In this document: one piece after another, positions 33,480 through 43,290 of the stretch | How positions within the stretch are numbered: position 1 is the stretch's first letter | How the letters are laid out: each line of letters starts with the position of its first letter | Assembly (NCBI GenBank): GCA_033558025.1 | Contig: JAUCEF010000005.1 | Coordinates: 7,068,001 to 7,132,000, forward strand | Reading direction: 5' to 3' | DNA from: Phytophthora sp. 'mugwort' | Lineage: Eukaryota > Oomycota > Peronosporomycetes > Peronosporales > Peronosporaceae | DNA: 64,000 nt | The notes under the pieces: model-generated | What the model was told of the DNA's origin: nothing | Databases searched by the model: none | The model's input: only the letters and a program-made list of their open reading frames with translations | Made by a program: the position numbers and the translations under genes

Positions 33480-35582
33480 CTACTCTCGGCTTAATTCCGG
33501 GTCGTCGCTGAGATTGTCAATGTCATCGCCGTCAAATGCGAGAGCATTTTCTTCCGCTCTCTCCTCCGCTTTGTGTTCATCTTGCTCGGCTGTGCGTATT
33601 TGTTCGTCTTCGTGCCCCTCTTCCTCCTTCTCCTCTTCCTCTTGCTCAATTTCTTCCTGTTGTGACTCCTCTTCGGCCTCTATTAACGGAATTGGGTGAG
33701 ATTCCACGGTCTGGACGTCCTCGTGCTCTCGAATATCCACATCTGGCTCTTCTTCACCTCGTCGACCATTTTCACCCTGTTGATCATCATCGCTTTGATC
33801 TTTATATGTTGCTCGGATCGAGAGAATCTCACGCTGAAGCAGCTCTTCTTCTAGTGGCGGTGGCAGTAGAGGAGAAGGAGTTTTCTCCTCAAAATCAAGC
33901 TGCTGAACTACCACGTCGCTTTCCTGAATCTCCTTGAAAGATACATCTCTTTCTTCTCTTTCCAATTGAAATTCCGCTTCAATCCTTGTCATCCCTCGCT
34001 CCTGTGATTCAGCCAATGTGATCGTTTGAGTCTTCTGCTCCTCTTGCTTGTCAATTTCTTCTTCGACCCCCTCGGAAATTGTCGGTTGCAGTGGCACGAC
34101 AGGTGCTGTTGCAGCCTCCTGCTCGTGTGTTTCTTGAGCTAGACGTGTGAAACCCAGGAACAAACGCTGCCTCATGGCCTCTGTCTTTGCCTCCAAAGCA
34201 AGCCACTTCCCGTCGCTGCAATGTATCGACACACAAAGTCCTTCACGCTCAGGTGTTGATCTAGCTGTGACATTGACACTGCCATGGAGTCCTCTCTGAA
34301 CGCTTGCAATGCGTTCTGTTCGAAGACTGCTCTTCTGTGATTGCCGCTTGATCGCTCCGATAGAGTTCCAAAACACGACCTGCATATCGGCAGTGATGTA
34401 TAAGGTGCGTGAAACCACGCGGCCACTCTTCTGACAGAGCTTTTTCAACGCAAGTCCATCAAGAAGCTCGCGAACAAACTCGAGATATTCATAAACTTGC
34501 ATTTCATCGTCCTCGAGATTTTCGTACGACACGTCTTCTCGTGCCAAAGCCACACGCCTCTCAGCTCGAGCTGCGATGGATTGACGTTGTGAGGCAGCAC
34601 GCACAAAATCTTCTCTTGTCTCCACGACACTAGCGCCTGAGTTCGCACGCGAGCGCCTGCCTATTGACTGCGAAGGTGGCGATGGTGGTGCAGTCGCAAA
34701 GGTGCTCGAGCGACTCGAAGGCCTCGGTAGAGTACGAGACGGAGGAGGCCCCACCCTACGAGTAACTCTAGCAGCTTTGTTATCGGTCGGAAACACGGGA
34801 GGAAGTCCTTTTACCTTAATAATTTCCGTCGTAACACCTTCACTCGAGGCTTCCTGCGGTGGTGGAGGAGGTTTCAGCTCGAGATCATCAGTAGATACCG
34901 CGATACTCGTGTACGTCTGACGTGATGGAGGCGGCTTGACTTCCAGATCGTCCGTCGCTATAGCAATACTCTCGTACGTCTTGGCGGTCACGGCCGATGC
35001 CGTTAATTGCTGCGTCATATCCACATGGAAGCGGTAACGCACATCGGTGTCATGTTTTGGAGCTGCCGCGAAGAAGCTGCTCAATATCTGACTCAGCCCA
35101 GATGACGCTCTATGCCACAGACTCTCTGTCTCGATTGTTTTTTCCTTTTGTTTTTGCTCCTCCACCGCTACGTGTTCGACCTCCGGCATCTTCTCGGGAG
35201 ATCCGAACCAAAGCACAAACGGCGCCTCCTTCTTCTCATTCGTCGCAAAGCGCACGGGAATCACCGACAGGAGAGTAAGCCCGCCCAATACAAGCACCAC
35301 ATGGATGGCCAGCAGCAATGTCCATGTCGGTGATACATCAAATTGCGTCCCGTAAGCATTGCGATACGTTGGCGCCACCGGCGGCTTTGCGCCTGGCAGT
35401 AGATCCACACTCGTCGTCCCGTCGCCCCCCGCACTCGGCACAGCGTCGTCCGTGACCGCCACAAACTTGCCAACATCATCCATAGCTACAGGTCCATCCA
35501 GATGCCTCCCCACCGCGCTCACAACCCCACACATCACCACATATCCCACCGCCAACGTCATCCAGCGCGTCATATCCGGCAT
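33480..35582 (-). CDS. Membrane-anchored protein with PH-like domain and acidic tail
   Basis: A 700-residue single-exon protein. The first 22 residues form a hydrophobic signal or anchor (LAVGYVVMCGVVSAVG). A second hydrophobic segment near 88-110 (LLLAIHVVLVLGGLTLLSVI) is followed by a basic/polar region, suggesting a short lumenal part and a large cytosolic one. Two near-copies of a short motif, SIAIATDDLEVKPPP and SIAVSTDDLELKPPP, lie near 210-245. A PH-like fold is suggested near 385-500 (VSRTLYITADMQVVFWN, then a C-terminal helix MRQRLFLGFTRLA). The last 180 residues are extremely Glu-rich, probably coiled or disordered. I cannot name a family; a lipid- or phosphoinositide-linked scaffold is a guess. 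Divergent from NCBP1 across only 102 bp. Confidence 0.6.
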   Translation of the reverse strand: MPDMTRWMTLAVGYVVMCGVVSAVGRHLDGPVAMDDVGKFVAVTDDAVPSAGGDGTTSVDLLPGAKPPVAPTYRNAYGTQFDVSPTWTLLLAIHVVLVLGGLTLLSVIPVRFATNEKKEAPFVLWFGSPEKMPEVEHVAVEEQKQKEKTIETESLWHRASSGLSQILSSFFAAAPKHDTDVRYRFHVDMTQQLTASAVTAKTYESIAIATDDLEVKPPPSRQTYTSIAVSTDDLELKPPPPPQEASSEGVTTEIIKVKGLPPVFPTDNKAARVTRRVGPPPSRTLPRPSSRSSTFATAPPSPPSQSIGRRSRANSGASVVETREDFVRAASQRQSIAARAERRVALAREDVSYENLEDDEMQVYEYLEFVRELLDGLALKKLCQKSGRVVSRTLYITADMQVVFWNSIGAIKRQSQKSSLRTERIASVQRGLHGSVNVTARSTPEREGLCVSIHCSDGKWLALEAKTEAMRQRLFLGFTRLAQETHEQEAATAPVVPLQPTISEGVEEEIDKQEEQKTQTITLAESQERGMTRIEAEFQLEREERDVSFKEIQESDVVVQQLDFEEKTPSPLLPPPLEEELLQREILSIRATYKDQSDDDQQGENGRRGEEEPDVDIREHEDVQTVESHPIPLIEAEEESQQEEIEQEEEEKEEEGHEDEQIRTAEQDEHKAEERAEENALAFDGDDIDNLSDDPELSRE

Positions 35583-35684
35583 AAAATATCCTCAAACGCC
35601 CTTTCAAGCTCCGATATTACGTGCACCACACCAATCCGTACTTAACAGGTTACCCCGTCATTAGTGTCCAATCCTCCTTCGACG
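35583..35684. promoter_or_regulatory. 102-bp bidirectional promoter gap
   Basis: The ATGs of the PH-like membrane protein (minus) and cap-binding protein 1 (plus) are 102 bp apart, so both promoters and leaders must share this stretch. On the plus strand GTCATTAGTGTCCAATCC near 35657 resembles an initiator followed by a weak flanking region. Confidence 0.5.
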
Positions 35685-38457
35685 ATGTACGGGCCGAGCC
35701 GTAAGCGCTCATTCGATGATGACGGCGACCGTGACGGCGGCTACAAGCGCTCGCGCGTGGACGACCGCTACGGCGGAGGCTCTCGCCGCTACGACCGACG
35801 CGGAGGAGACCGAGACCGCGAGCGATTCAACGAGAGCGACCGTGCGCGCGCCTGGCGCCTGGCCAAGAAGGCGGTCGTGGAGCTTGGCGACGGCGTAGAG
35901 CGCGAGCAGCTCACGCGCACGAGCGATCTGCTGCTGCGTGAGCTAGAGATGGACGCGCAGGACGTAAAGCTCGGCCACTTGGCCACGCTTGTGCTACGCG
36001 GAGCCTCGCGTCTGGCGCACAAGACGGCGCTGTACGCGACGCTCGTAGGGCTCGTGAACGCCCGCAAGCCCGCGTTCGGGCGCGAAGTCGTGGCTGGAGC
36101 CACGCGCGCGCTGCAGAAGGACGTGGATTTCTTCGGCCTTGAGAAGATTGAGGACTCGGACACGCCAGACACGGACATGTTCCGTCGGGATGGAGACGTG
36201 GAGGCGGTGGCCACGAGGTTGAGACTCACAGTGAGGCTACTGGCCGAGCTGGTCTCAGCCAAAGTGTGCAAAGCCGAAGACGTACTGGCTATGCTGGACT
36301 CGCTCCAGGGACTATGCACGTCCGACGACTGGGATGGAGACGACGAGACCCATGCTTCGTTGAGGGCCAGGGAGGACGCCGCTGCATGGAAGGATTTTTT
36401 TGCGTCTGTGGTGCTGGACGCGCTGCTACACAGCGGCAAGGAGCTGGCTGCAGCGTCGGAGAACTTGTTTGACAGCTTGCTGAGTCGATGCAGAGAGTAC
36501 GTCTCGCATCGTGAAGAGGAGAGCAATCCGCGTGGAGCCAGTACCGGACCTTCGTCATGGCGTACGAGACGCTTGCAGCTGGATTTGCTTTGGGGACCCG
36601 AGGATGATGATGAGCTGCCCGCGTTGTGTGCGTCGAGTGACGCGCTGTCGCTGGTTTGGGAGGCGTTGAATGCTATTTGCAATGGAGAAGGAGAGGACAA
36701 GGCTGCTGCTTGGAAGCTGCCGGGTATCAACCACTTGCAGGATGTTTTCGCGCCCGACTTTGATAGGTCCGAGACACATACACTAGCAGTATCCCTTTCG
36801 ATTGACCTCGCCAAGGTATGCACTTCATGCTGCGCTCTGTTGATCTGTGTGTTAAACTAACAGTCTCCTTCGTCTATAGCTCGACTCGCACAAGATCCCA
36901 ACGTACACGACATGGTTCCGCATTCTGTCGGATGAATCTGGCGCCGCGGGTGCCGCCATTGCGACGTTGCCGCTGGCTTCGTATCTGATCACTCGCAGCC
37001 ACTTCGTAGACGCACTGGAGACTTCTCACCCGAAGCCAGCGATTGCAGCCAAGCTGCTGCTGGGTCTGTCTCGAGCGTATAATGCTCGGTTTGCATCTTC
37101 TCAAACTGAGGGCGCTACTCCCGTCAAGAGCGAATATTTGCTTGTGGAGACATTGCTGGTGGCAGCCCTGAGCGAGAGCGCAAATGCCAAGCTGGGTTAC
37201 TATTGCTCAGTGCTGTACCACCTTGTGAAGACCGATGCTCGTGTTGTGTCGCCTGCTTTGGCTGTGGTGGTGGAGCTGCTGTTCCGTGAGGTCCCAACTA
37301 TGCGTGCAGCGGCCGTTGATTCGTTCGTGCTGCTTTTGAGCCACTTCCTGTCGAATTTCGAGTTTAAATGGCGGTGGGCGGCATGGTCGTACGTGCTGGA
37401 AGCCAGCGAGGACGACCCCCAGCGTCTTTTTGTCAGCGCTGTGATCGAGCGCTGTGTACGTCTCTCATATCTGCAGCATATGCAGAGTGCATTGCCCGCT
37501 GAGTTCCACGTGCTTCTGCCTCCTGCGCCTAAGCCTCGCATCCACTTTCGGGCCGCCAAGGAAGAAGATGCTACTGGCGCCATTGCTGATGAAACCAGTT
37601 GTGCGTCCGAGTTTTACCAGTCTGTGACGACGAAGCTGAAGGGCCATCCGCCCGCTTCAGCGCTGCGCTCTTGGCTCGACGAAGAGCTTCCTCGTCTCGA
37701 GATTTCGCGCGCAGAAGCTGTGGAAGTTGTTTGGACGTGCATTCTGGAAGCTGGTGCGGCCACGTTCACGCATATGCGTCTGTTGCTTGAGAAATATGGC
37801 AAACGCAACGAGCTTTTCGGTGGTGAGGTCCAGCCGACTGAGCAGACGGATGCCGATGAACTTGTGTTGGTCAAGACGGTGGCTTCCGTATGGCTGAAGT
37901 CGCCACAGCACATCGGGCTGATTCTAAATGCCATGATGCGCCAAGGTCTCCTACGTCCGTCCACAATCGTAACCTGGGTGTTCACTGCTGATGCCGTGCA
38001 GCAGTACAGTTGGCCGTACGTGTGGGAGATTCTGAACGACACGCTTAAGTTTGTACAGGACGTCATTCGTGCGAAGACGCGACAGTTGGAGCAGGCTTCG
38101 GTGCCGAGATCAGTGGACGACCGAGATAACGAGGAGATGCCTGATATTGCAGCTCTTGAGGATGGCCGCAAGCGTCTACAAGATGAATTACGAAAACTGC
38201 TAGTGCTTCTGTTTCGTGGATTCAACCGGGTAATCACCGAGCACAAGGCAGAATGCGACGCTGAAGGCTCTGATCCACGCGACAACTGGTTCCGCAGCGC
38301 GTTGGCACAGATGCAGGCTATGGGTCACCGGTACCGTGTGCCACTTGAGGATGCCCTTGACGAGCTCCAGCTGGAGGTTTTCAGCGTTAGTGCTTCGGCT
38401 GATGTGGACGCCACCAAGATCTTCCAGCTCATTCGCGACTCGTACCGCAGCGCTTAA
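35685..38457 (+). CDS. NCBP1: Nuclear cap-binding protein subunit 1 (CBP80)
   Basis: Two exons (35685-36815, 36880-38457; 64-bp intron) give 902 residues, near the 790-860 usual for CBP80. The first 50 residues are Arg/Asp/Gly-rich with a likely nuclear signal (YGPSRKRSF, GGYKRSRVDDR). An MIF4G-like helical domain follows (SRLAHKTALYATLVGLVN). The second half has the CBP80 MIF4G-like domains 2 and 3, with ARVVSPALAVVVELLFRE, DDPQRLFVSAVIERCVRLSY and a C-terminal FQLIRDSYRSA. CBP80 pairs with CBP20 to bind the m7G cap of nuclear transcripts and links capping to splicing, export and decay. ATG 35685 is the first in frame; a GTG lies seven codons upstream. Divergent from the PH-like gene. Confidence 0.85.
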
Positions 38458-38616
38458 GGATTTCACGTAGCAAACATCAATTGGACTAGAAAGAGAGCCA
38501 AGAAAGAGAAGGAAGACATCATACGAGGCTGAGCTCACACCCAAGCACAGACAAAAAGAAGTACTTAAAACAGTTTCGTCTTGGCTGTATTGCTGCGAGG
38601 CACGTTAGCCGCGATT

Positions 38617-39795
38617 TCATTTCCTGTCGACAGACTTAATCTTCTCCTCTGCCTTCTCCTCCTTCGTCGCAGTGGATTGCTCCGTTTTCCGCTTCTTCAT
38701 GACCGGGATCACGTTCACTGCTGAGGCTGCCGCACTTGAGGAGTTAGTCTGTCCGAATCCAATGGTGGTCACTGCCTTCTCTTCTTCCCTAGTCGTCTTG
38801 GCCACAGCTCCAGCGACTGTATCCTTAATGCCGTCCACTTTCTCCTTGACTTCCAAGTATATTTCCATATACTCCAGCAGCATCTTCTCGTCCTCCTTCA
38901 TAACGTCCTTCTCTTCCTCCGTCACGCCAAGACACGCCAGGAAATCCTCCTTCATCGTCTCCGGGTGCTCCCCCTTAAACACCAACGTGAGCGTAGAATC
39001 CTCGGCCCCCGACGGCGCTTTCCTCTTGCCTTTGCCCTTGGGCTCCGCCTCACCTTCCTCAAGTGAATACTCGGGGATCCTCTCACCCACAAACGTCTGC
39101 AGCTTGCCCTCACATTTGTGCGCCACCCGATGGATATTCTCCGCCATGACTCGTCCCGCCATAACATAGTGCCTAAGTTCCTCATTGGGCACAACCTCCT
39201 TATCTGCCGTCGAGTCCCTGTATATGCAGGCAATAGCCAGCTGGCAGTACAGATCAGCTAGCTGTGTCGTGTCCTGGGCCTTGCTGACCTTCAGCAGCTT
39301 CCTCCGCAGCAGCAGAGCCTTCTCAAAGTCCGCCTTGGCCTGCTCGAACTGGTCGCTCTCAAGCCCCAAGTCTCCAAGGCGCGTGTAGACTCGGGCCAGC
39401 TGCGCCTCAACCGCTTGGTCCCCGGGGTAGCGCGAGTAGATGACGCGCGCGAGCTCCATGACTTCCCAGGCGGCCTCGAGGTCGTCCGCCGCCTCCCTGG
39501 CGTCCTGCTCGCCGTCACCGCTTTCTGCTGCGCCCTCCACGGCGCCTCCGAAGAGACTGGCTGTGGCCTCTGTGAGACTTAGCAGCGCGTGACCGTACTC
39601 GTAGTAAACGGGGGCTACGCTCAACGAGTCGCTCTTGCCCTCTACCTCGCACATGGTGCGCAGCATGTCCTCGAAGGCCACCACAGCCTCCTCTAGACGC
39701 TTATCCTTAAGCAGCGATACGCCGCGCACATAGCGCGGGTCCGCAAGCGTCGTCTCCAGTTCCTGCGCGGTTGTGGAGCGCTCGGTGGTCGCCAT
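38617..39795 (-). CDS. NASP/Sim3/Hif1-type histone chaperone
   Basis: A 392-residue single-exon protein with the SHNi-TPR architecture of NASP. TPR-like pairs run from about 20 to 225 (RYVRGVSLLKDKRLEEAVVA, YYEYGHALLSL, then LEAAWEVMELARVIYSRY, LARVYTRLGDLGLES, FEQAKADFEKALLLRRKLL). An acidic Ala/Glu/Gly insertion near 85-105 interrupts one TPR, as in NASP, where it contacts histones. The C-terminal part holds acidic and Lys-rich segments and ends in a basic tail (MKKRKTEQ). NASP proteins bind histone H3 or H3-H4 and supply them to nucleosome assembly in the nucleus. Convergent with NCBP1, 159 bp between stops. Confidence 0.82.
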   Translation of the reverse strand: MATTERSTTAQELETTLADPRYVRGVSLLKDKRLEEAVVAFEDMLRTMCEVEGKSDSLSVAPVYYEYGHALLSLTEATASLFGGAVEGAAESGDGEQDAREAADDLEAAWEVMELARVIYSRYPGDQAVEAQLARVYTRLGDLGLESDQFEQAKADFEKALLLRRKLLKVSKAQDTTQLADLYCQLAIACIYRDSTADKEVVPNEELRHYVMAGRVMAENIHRVAHKCEGKLQTFVGERIPEYSLEEGEAEPKGKGKRKAPSGAEDSTLTLVFKGEHPETMKEDFLACLGVTEEEKDVMKEDEKMLLEYMEIYLEVKEKVDGIKDTVAGAVAKTTREEEKAVTTIGFGQTNSSSAAASAVNVIPVMKKRKTEQSTATKEEKAEEKIKSVDRK

Positions 39796-39961
39796 ATTTG
39801 CCAGGTGCTGATCGAGGAGCTCTTTAGCGCGCGCGGGAGAGTTGAACCTTTATACTATAATAAATAGTGTGGTATACGTACAAAACGTCGAAAAGGATGA
39901 CGTTATATAGGTTTATAAGGTTCACATGGCTACATGTGCAGGTTGTTGTCCTGTGTGTTCG

Positions 39962-40814
39962 CTAGAAGGCTCGGAGTAACCTGGTGGAGTCGTTGGAGCT
40001 GGAGCTCTTTTTGAACACTCCAAGCACTGCGAGGATGATGAGGAGAACGAGCACGGCGCAGACGCTGAGCAGGATCGTGAGCTTAACGTTCTTCCACCAC
40101 ATTTGCCGGCGTAACTTGCGTCCGGTGTTGCGGAAAACCTTAGCCTGCTCATTCAGGTCATTGGTCTTCTGCTCTACGACCTCCATCTTCTCCGTGTTGG
40201 ACAGCACCACTTGAATGTTGTTGTGCATGACCGTCTTGACGCCGTCCACTTGGTGCATCACCTCGGCCAGCTTGTCCACCTTAGTGCGGTCGTCGTAAGT
40301 GGCGGCGATAGCTGCGAACGCCTTAACACAGTCCTTGTCCAGCCCATTCTGCGATCAATATACACACCAAACGCATTCAGTACGACGCACTATTAACAGC
40401 AACACGACAGAAACCCACCTCTCGACAGGTAAGCGCCTTGGATCCGAACTTGGGCACGATCTCTGTCTGAACGGCCGAGATCATCTGGAAGGCCAGTCGA
40501 ATGGGGTAGTCCTTGGCAGTGATGGCTGCAAATACAAGCTCATCGTTGTTCATGGTAAAGTGAAACTTGTTGGGATCGCACTCGAGCGAGTGGCGGCCGT
40601 TGGGAGTCACCTGCGTCTTCCACGTCGGGGCGCGGATCACCTTGCCTAGCATCTCCTTGAACGTGTTCATCTCGGCCTCTCCACCTCGCGCGGGCTTGCC
40701 ATCCGATGAGTGCATGTAGCAGGCCACGATCACTTTGTCTGTGGCGCGCGCGATGGCCAGGAACTTGATATTGTCGCGCGTCAGCGACGCCGTCGCTGCA
40801 GTGGGCGGTGCCAT
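39962..40814 (-). CDS. Longin-type R-SNARE (VAMP7-like) with Asn at the central layer
   Basis: Two exons (40419-40814, 39962-40348) give 260 residues. An N-terminal longin domain (FLAIARATDKVIVACYMHSS, PIRLAFQMISAVQTEIVPKF) is followed by a synaptobrevin motif near 155-215 (KLAEVMHQVDGVKTVMHNNI to RKLRRQMWWKN), one membrane helix (LTILLSVCAVLVLLIILAVL) and a short lumenal tail. It is a tail-anchored vesicle SNARE of the VAMP7/VAMP71 type. In VAMP7 the central layer reads Q-R-G-E, and here the aligned residues are S-N183-T-E, so the usual Arg is Asn. The longin domain begins about a dozen residues after the ATG, supporting the start. Same strand as NASP, 166 bp upstream of its ATG. Confidence 0.82.
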
Positions 40815-40958
40815 GGTGCCGAGCGACGAAATTCAAAGAACCGCTTCTTTTTGTGGTTAAACGGCGAGTCGCTCAATGCACTAAATACACCGCCGATGCA
40901 ATGAATGAAAGGTCAATGCGACGGAGCTGGTCGGTCAGTTACGAGTGACGCAGCGATG

Positions 40959-40975
40959 CCAATTGAGGAATGAGC
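40959..40975 (-). promoter_or_regulatory. Inr+FPR core promoter of the R-SNARE
   Basis: The minus strand reads GCTCATTCCTCAATTGG, an excellent oomycete initiator (GCTCATTCC) joined to the flanking region (CAATT). It lies about 145 bp before the ATG at 40814. Confidence 0.65.
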
Positions 40976-41105
40976 GAGAAAAACGGTCGGCCGAATGAGA
41001 TATTTTCGGGCCTTTCTCATAGTATCCAGAGAAGATGGCTACATGCATTTTGCTGTTTTTGGAGCTCAAACAATAGATTGAAATGGAGTTTATTCACTCG
41101 ATTAT

Positions 41106-42767
41106 TCACTTTTCCCCGACAGTAAAATGGGGATGCGCTAGCGTTGCGATCTGCTGCAGCTGGTTGGCGGAGAATCGTTGGCTGAATGGCAGCGTAGATG
41201 AAGCGGGGAGCTGTTCTTCCAGCAGTGTGATGTCCATGCCGGAGCTAAGCGCCGCCATCACCGCCACTTCTTGAATGGACATCTTGTCAGATGGAAGCAG
41301 TCCCTTCTTCTCCTTCCATGCACTCATGATATTGCTGGCGCGGTCGGCGTCGATAAGCTGTCAAAAACAAAAAGCACAGCACAGTCAATCAAGTGTCCTG
41401 CACTCGAGCACAGCTCATCATAAGCGACTTACCTCGACCGATCCGGTGAAGCACTTAAGTAGTTGATTCATGGCCATCGAGTAAGCGAAGCCCAGCTCCT
41501 CGGTCTCCTTGTGCTTGTTTAGGTTCTTAATCGTCGCCTCCAAGCGAGGGTAGATTTGAGTCTCCCGGACGTACATCCAGACCTGGAGATTGTCGAATTG
41601 ACTGTGCTGGTTGGCCAGAATGTGCGCCCATGCCACCTCTTCGGTTGGGGGCAGATCAAGATGCTCATGCTCCGGGCGAATCTTCTCCAAGTACTTCTTC
41701 TCCACGGCAATACCAAGATTGAACGCCGTTTTCAACAGCAGCGCCACGTCCTCACCCGTGATGTCATTGTACGTCTTGAGATGGAACGGGTTGCCAGTTG
41801 ACAGCATCGCCTCAAGCGGTCGGTCTCCAATAAGCAGCATCTCACGCTCCTTACGGAACTGCATCACCACTTCAGGCAACGGGAAGATCGCGCTACCCAC
41901 ATGTTGGGGCAGCTGTAACGATGCAAACCGTCCAAACTGTTCCGATAACGGGGTAAAAGTCTTCTCCACCAACTCCTCCAATGGCTTACTCGACACGTCA
42001 AAATTGGGCAACGAGAAGCCATAGCTCTGCACTTTTCCTTCATTGCATAACGTCTCCAGTGCGTCACATGCCATCTTCAACCTTTCCATCAGTTCAACCT
42101 GCTTACCCGGAAACAGAGCCAACTCGTCGGGGATCTGACAGACGACGTGGTCCAACGTCTCGACATCCAGGGCGTTCATCGTGATCTCCACGCCCTTCCC
42201 CACGTATTCCTTGGTGAGTCTGTTGTCTGCATCCGGATTGGTCGGATGCACCACGTTGCTACCAATGAGCGCGGACACCACGAAGCATTCGCGCGGGATG
42301 TCCAGGTCCTCCACGCCCTCGTTCAATGCCAATGCCTCCACGTACGCCTGTTTTTCGCCGGCTTTGGCGGTTACCGCTGGGTTCACCGCCGCCTGGATGA
42401 AGTTGCTGGTGTATGAAGATATCAATGTTTTGCTCGTGTCCACGCGGGACATGTCCTTGGCCCACAGGTCGGGGCTGCCGATGCCTCGCTGGGCCACGCG
42501 GATCCATTGCGCACCGGCTCCTGGCTCGCTTACGCGGAGCTTGGGGTTTGCGCTTGGCTGAAATGAAGAGCGGACAACGAAGTCCTCGGTCGCGGGGCTA
42601 GTAGCGCGGCCGACGTGCAGATGCGCGCTGTGCAGCGACGAGAGGCGCACGCGGCAGGGAGGGCAAATAGTCCTCATCATGTGTGTCAATTGGCGGCCAC
42701 AGGTACGTTGTGTGCGAGTACATAGGATAGACATACCAAACCCATGACAAGTTCTCTTAGAGTTCAT
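41106..42767 (-). CDS. Diverged aldo/keto-reductase-like protein, probably mitochondrial
   Basis: Two exons (41433-42767, 41106-41357) give up to 528 residues. Two adjacent ATGs at 42680 and 42677 start a basic, Ser/Arg-rich segment (MMRTICPPCRVRLSSLHSAH) that looks like a mitochondrial presequence and are more likely than 42767 (about 499 residues). The central part resembles aldo/keto reductases: LDHVVCQIPDELALF in the LDLxxxHxP position, then ALETLCNEGKVQSYGFSLPN in the ALExLxxxGKVRxxGVSN position. I cannot place the catalytic Asp-Tyr-Lys-His set, and the C-terminal 130 residues are unlike the family. It may be a non-catalytic relative. It has a possible start ambiguity and no recognised partner. 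Confidence 0.5.
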
Positions 42768-43282
42768 CCAGTAGACCTCTAAAGCAGAATCTGCCTACCG
42801 TGCGTGGCAGCGCCTATATTCCAAAAAAGGGCTGTAATTCCTTAATGAGAGTGGTTGCTGCACCCAACTGGAAAAGGAGAGGGCGAAGGTCACATTAAAC
42901 GACCATCGGAGGAGAGCGGTTGCGAATGCGCGTGGCCACAGCGGCGCGCTTTCAGCGAGCCGAACACTGTAGCGGGCCGATCTTAGACTGTTTTCCTCCC
43001 AGAAGCCCAGCGACTGCCTTGGCGAAGCAAAGCCCAAGACCGCGATGCCATCAGTCCCCCGGGAGGGCTAGGGTAAACGGTGATGTGAGACGTTCAATAC
43101 AAAACGTAAGCTTAAGTAAAAATGTGACGCGGCGAGCTGGGCACAGCAACACGTGCCATCCTTAATTGATATGCAAATGACCGAATGCCTGATGGTTACA
43201 ACGAGATCCCAGATGTTTGCCCTATCCCACTATAACCATCACCAGGCCTCTTCTAAATAAGCGCTCAGCCGACTTTGCCAGC
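42768..43282. other. Intergenic stretch before the hAT element
   Basis: No supportable gene. It should hold the promoter of the preceding minus-strand gene. CAGGCCTCT-TAAATA-GC at about 43248-43267 recurs inverted near 46440-46460, suggesting an older repeat into which the hAT element inserted. Confidence 0.35.
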
Positions 43283-43290
43283 TTCATTTA

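Noticed and set aside
35789..36823. 344-codon minus-strand open frame opposite NCBP1
   Set aside because: Ser/Ala/Arg-rich shadow of GC-rich NCBP1 codons; no domain, and NCBP1 has clear family support.
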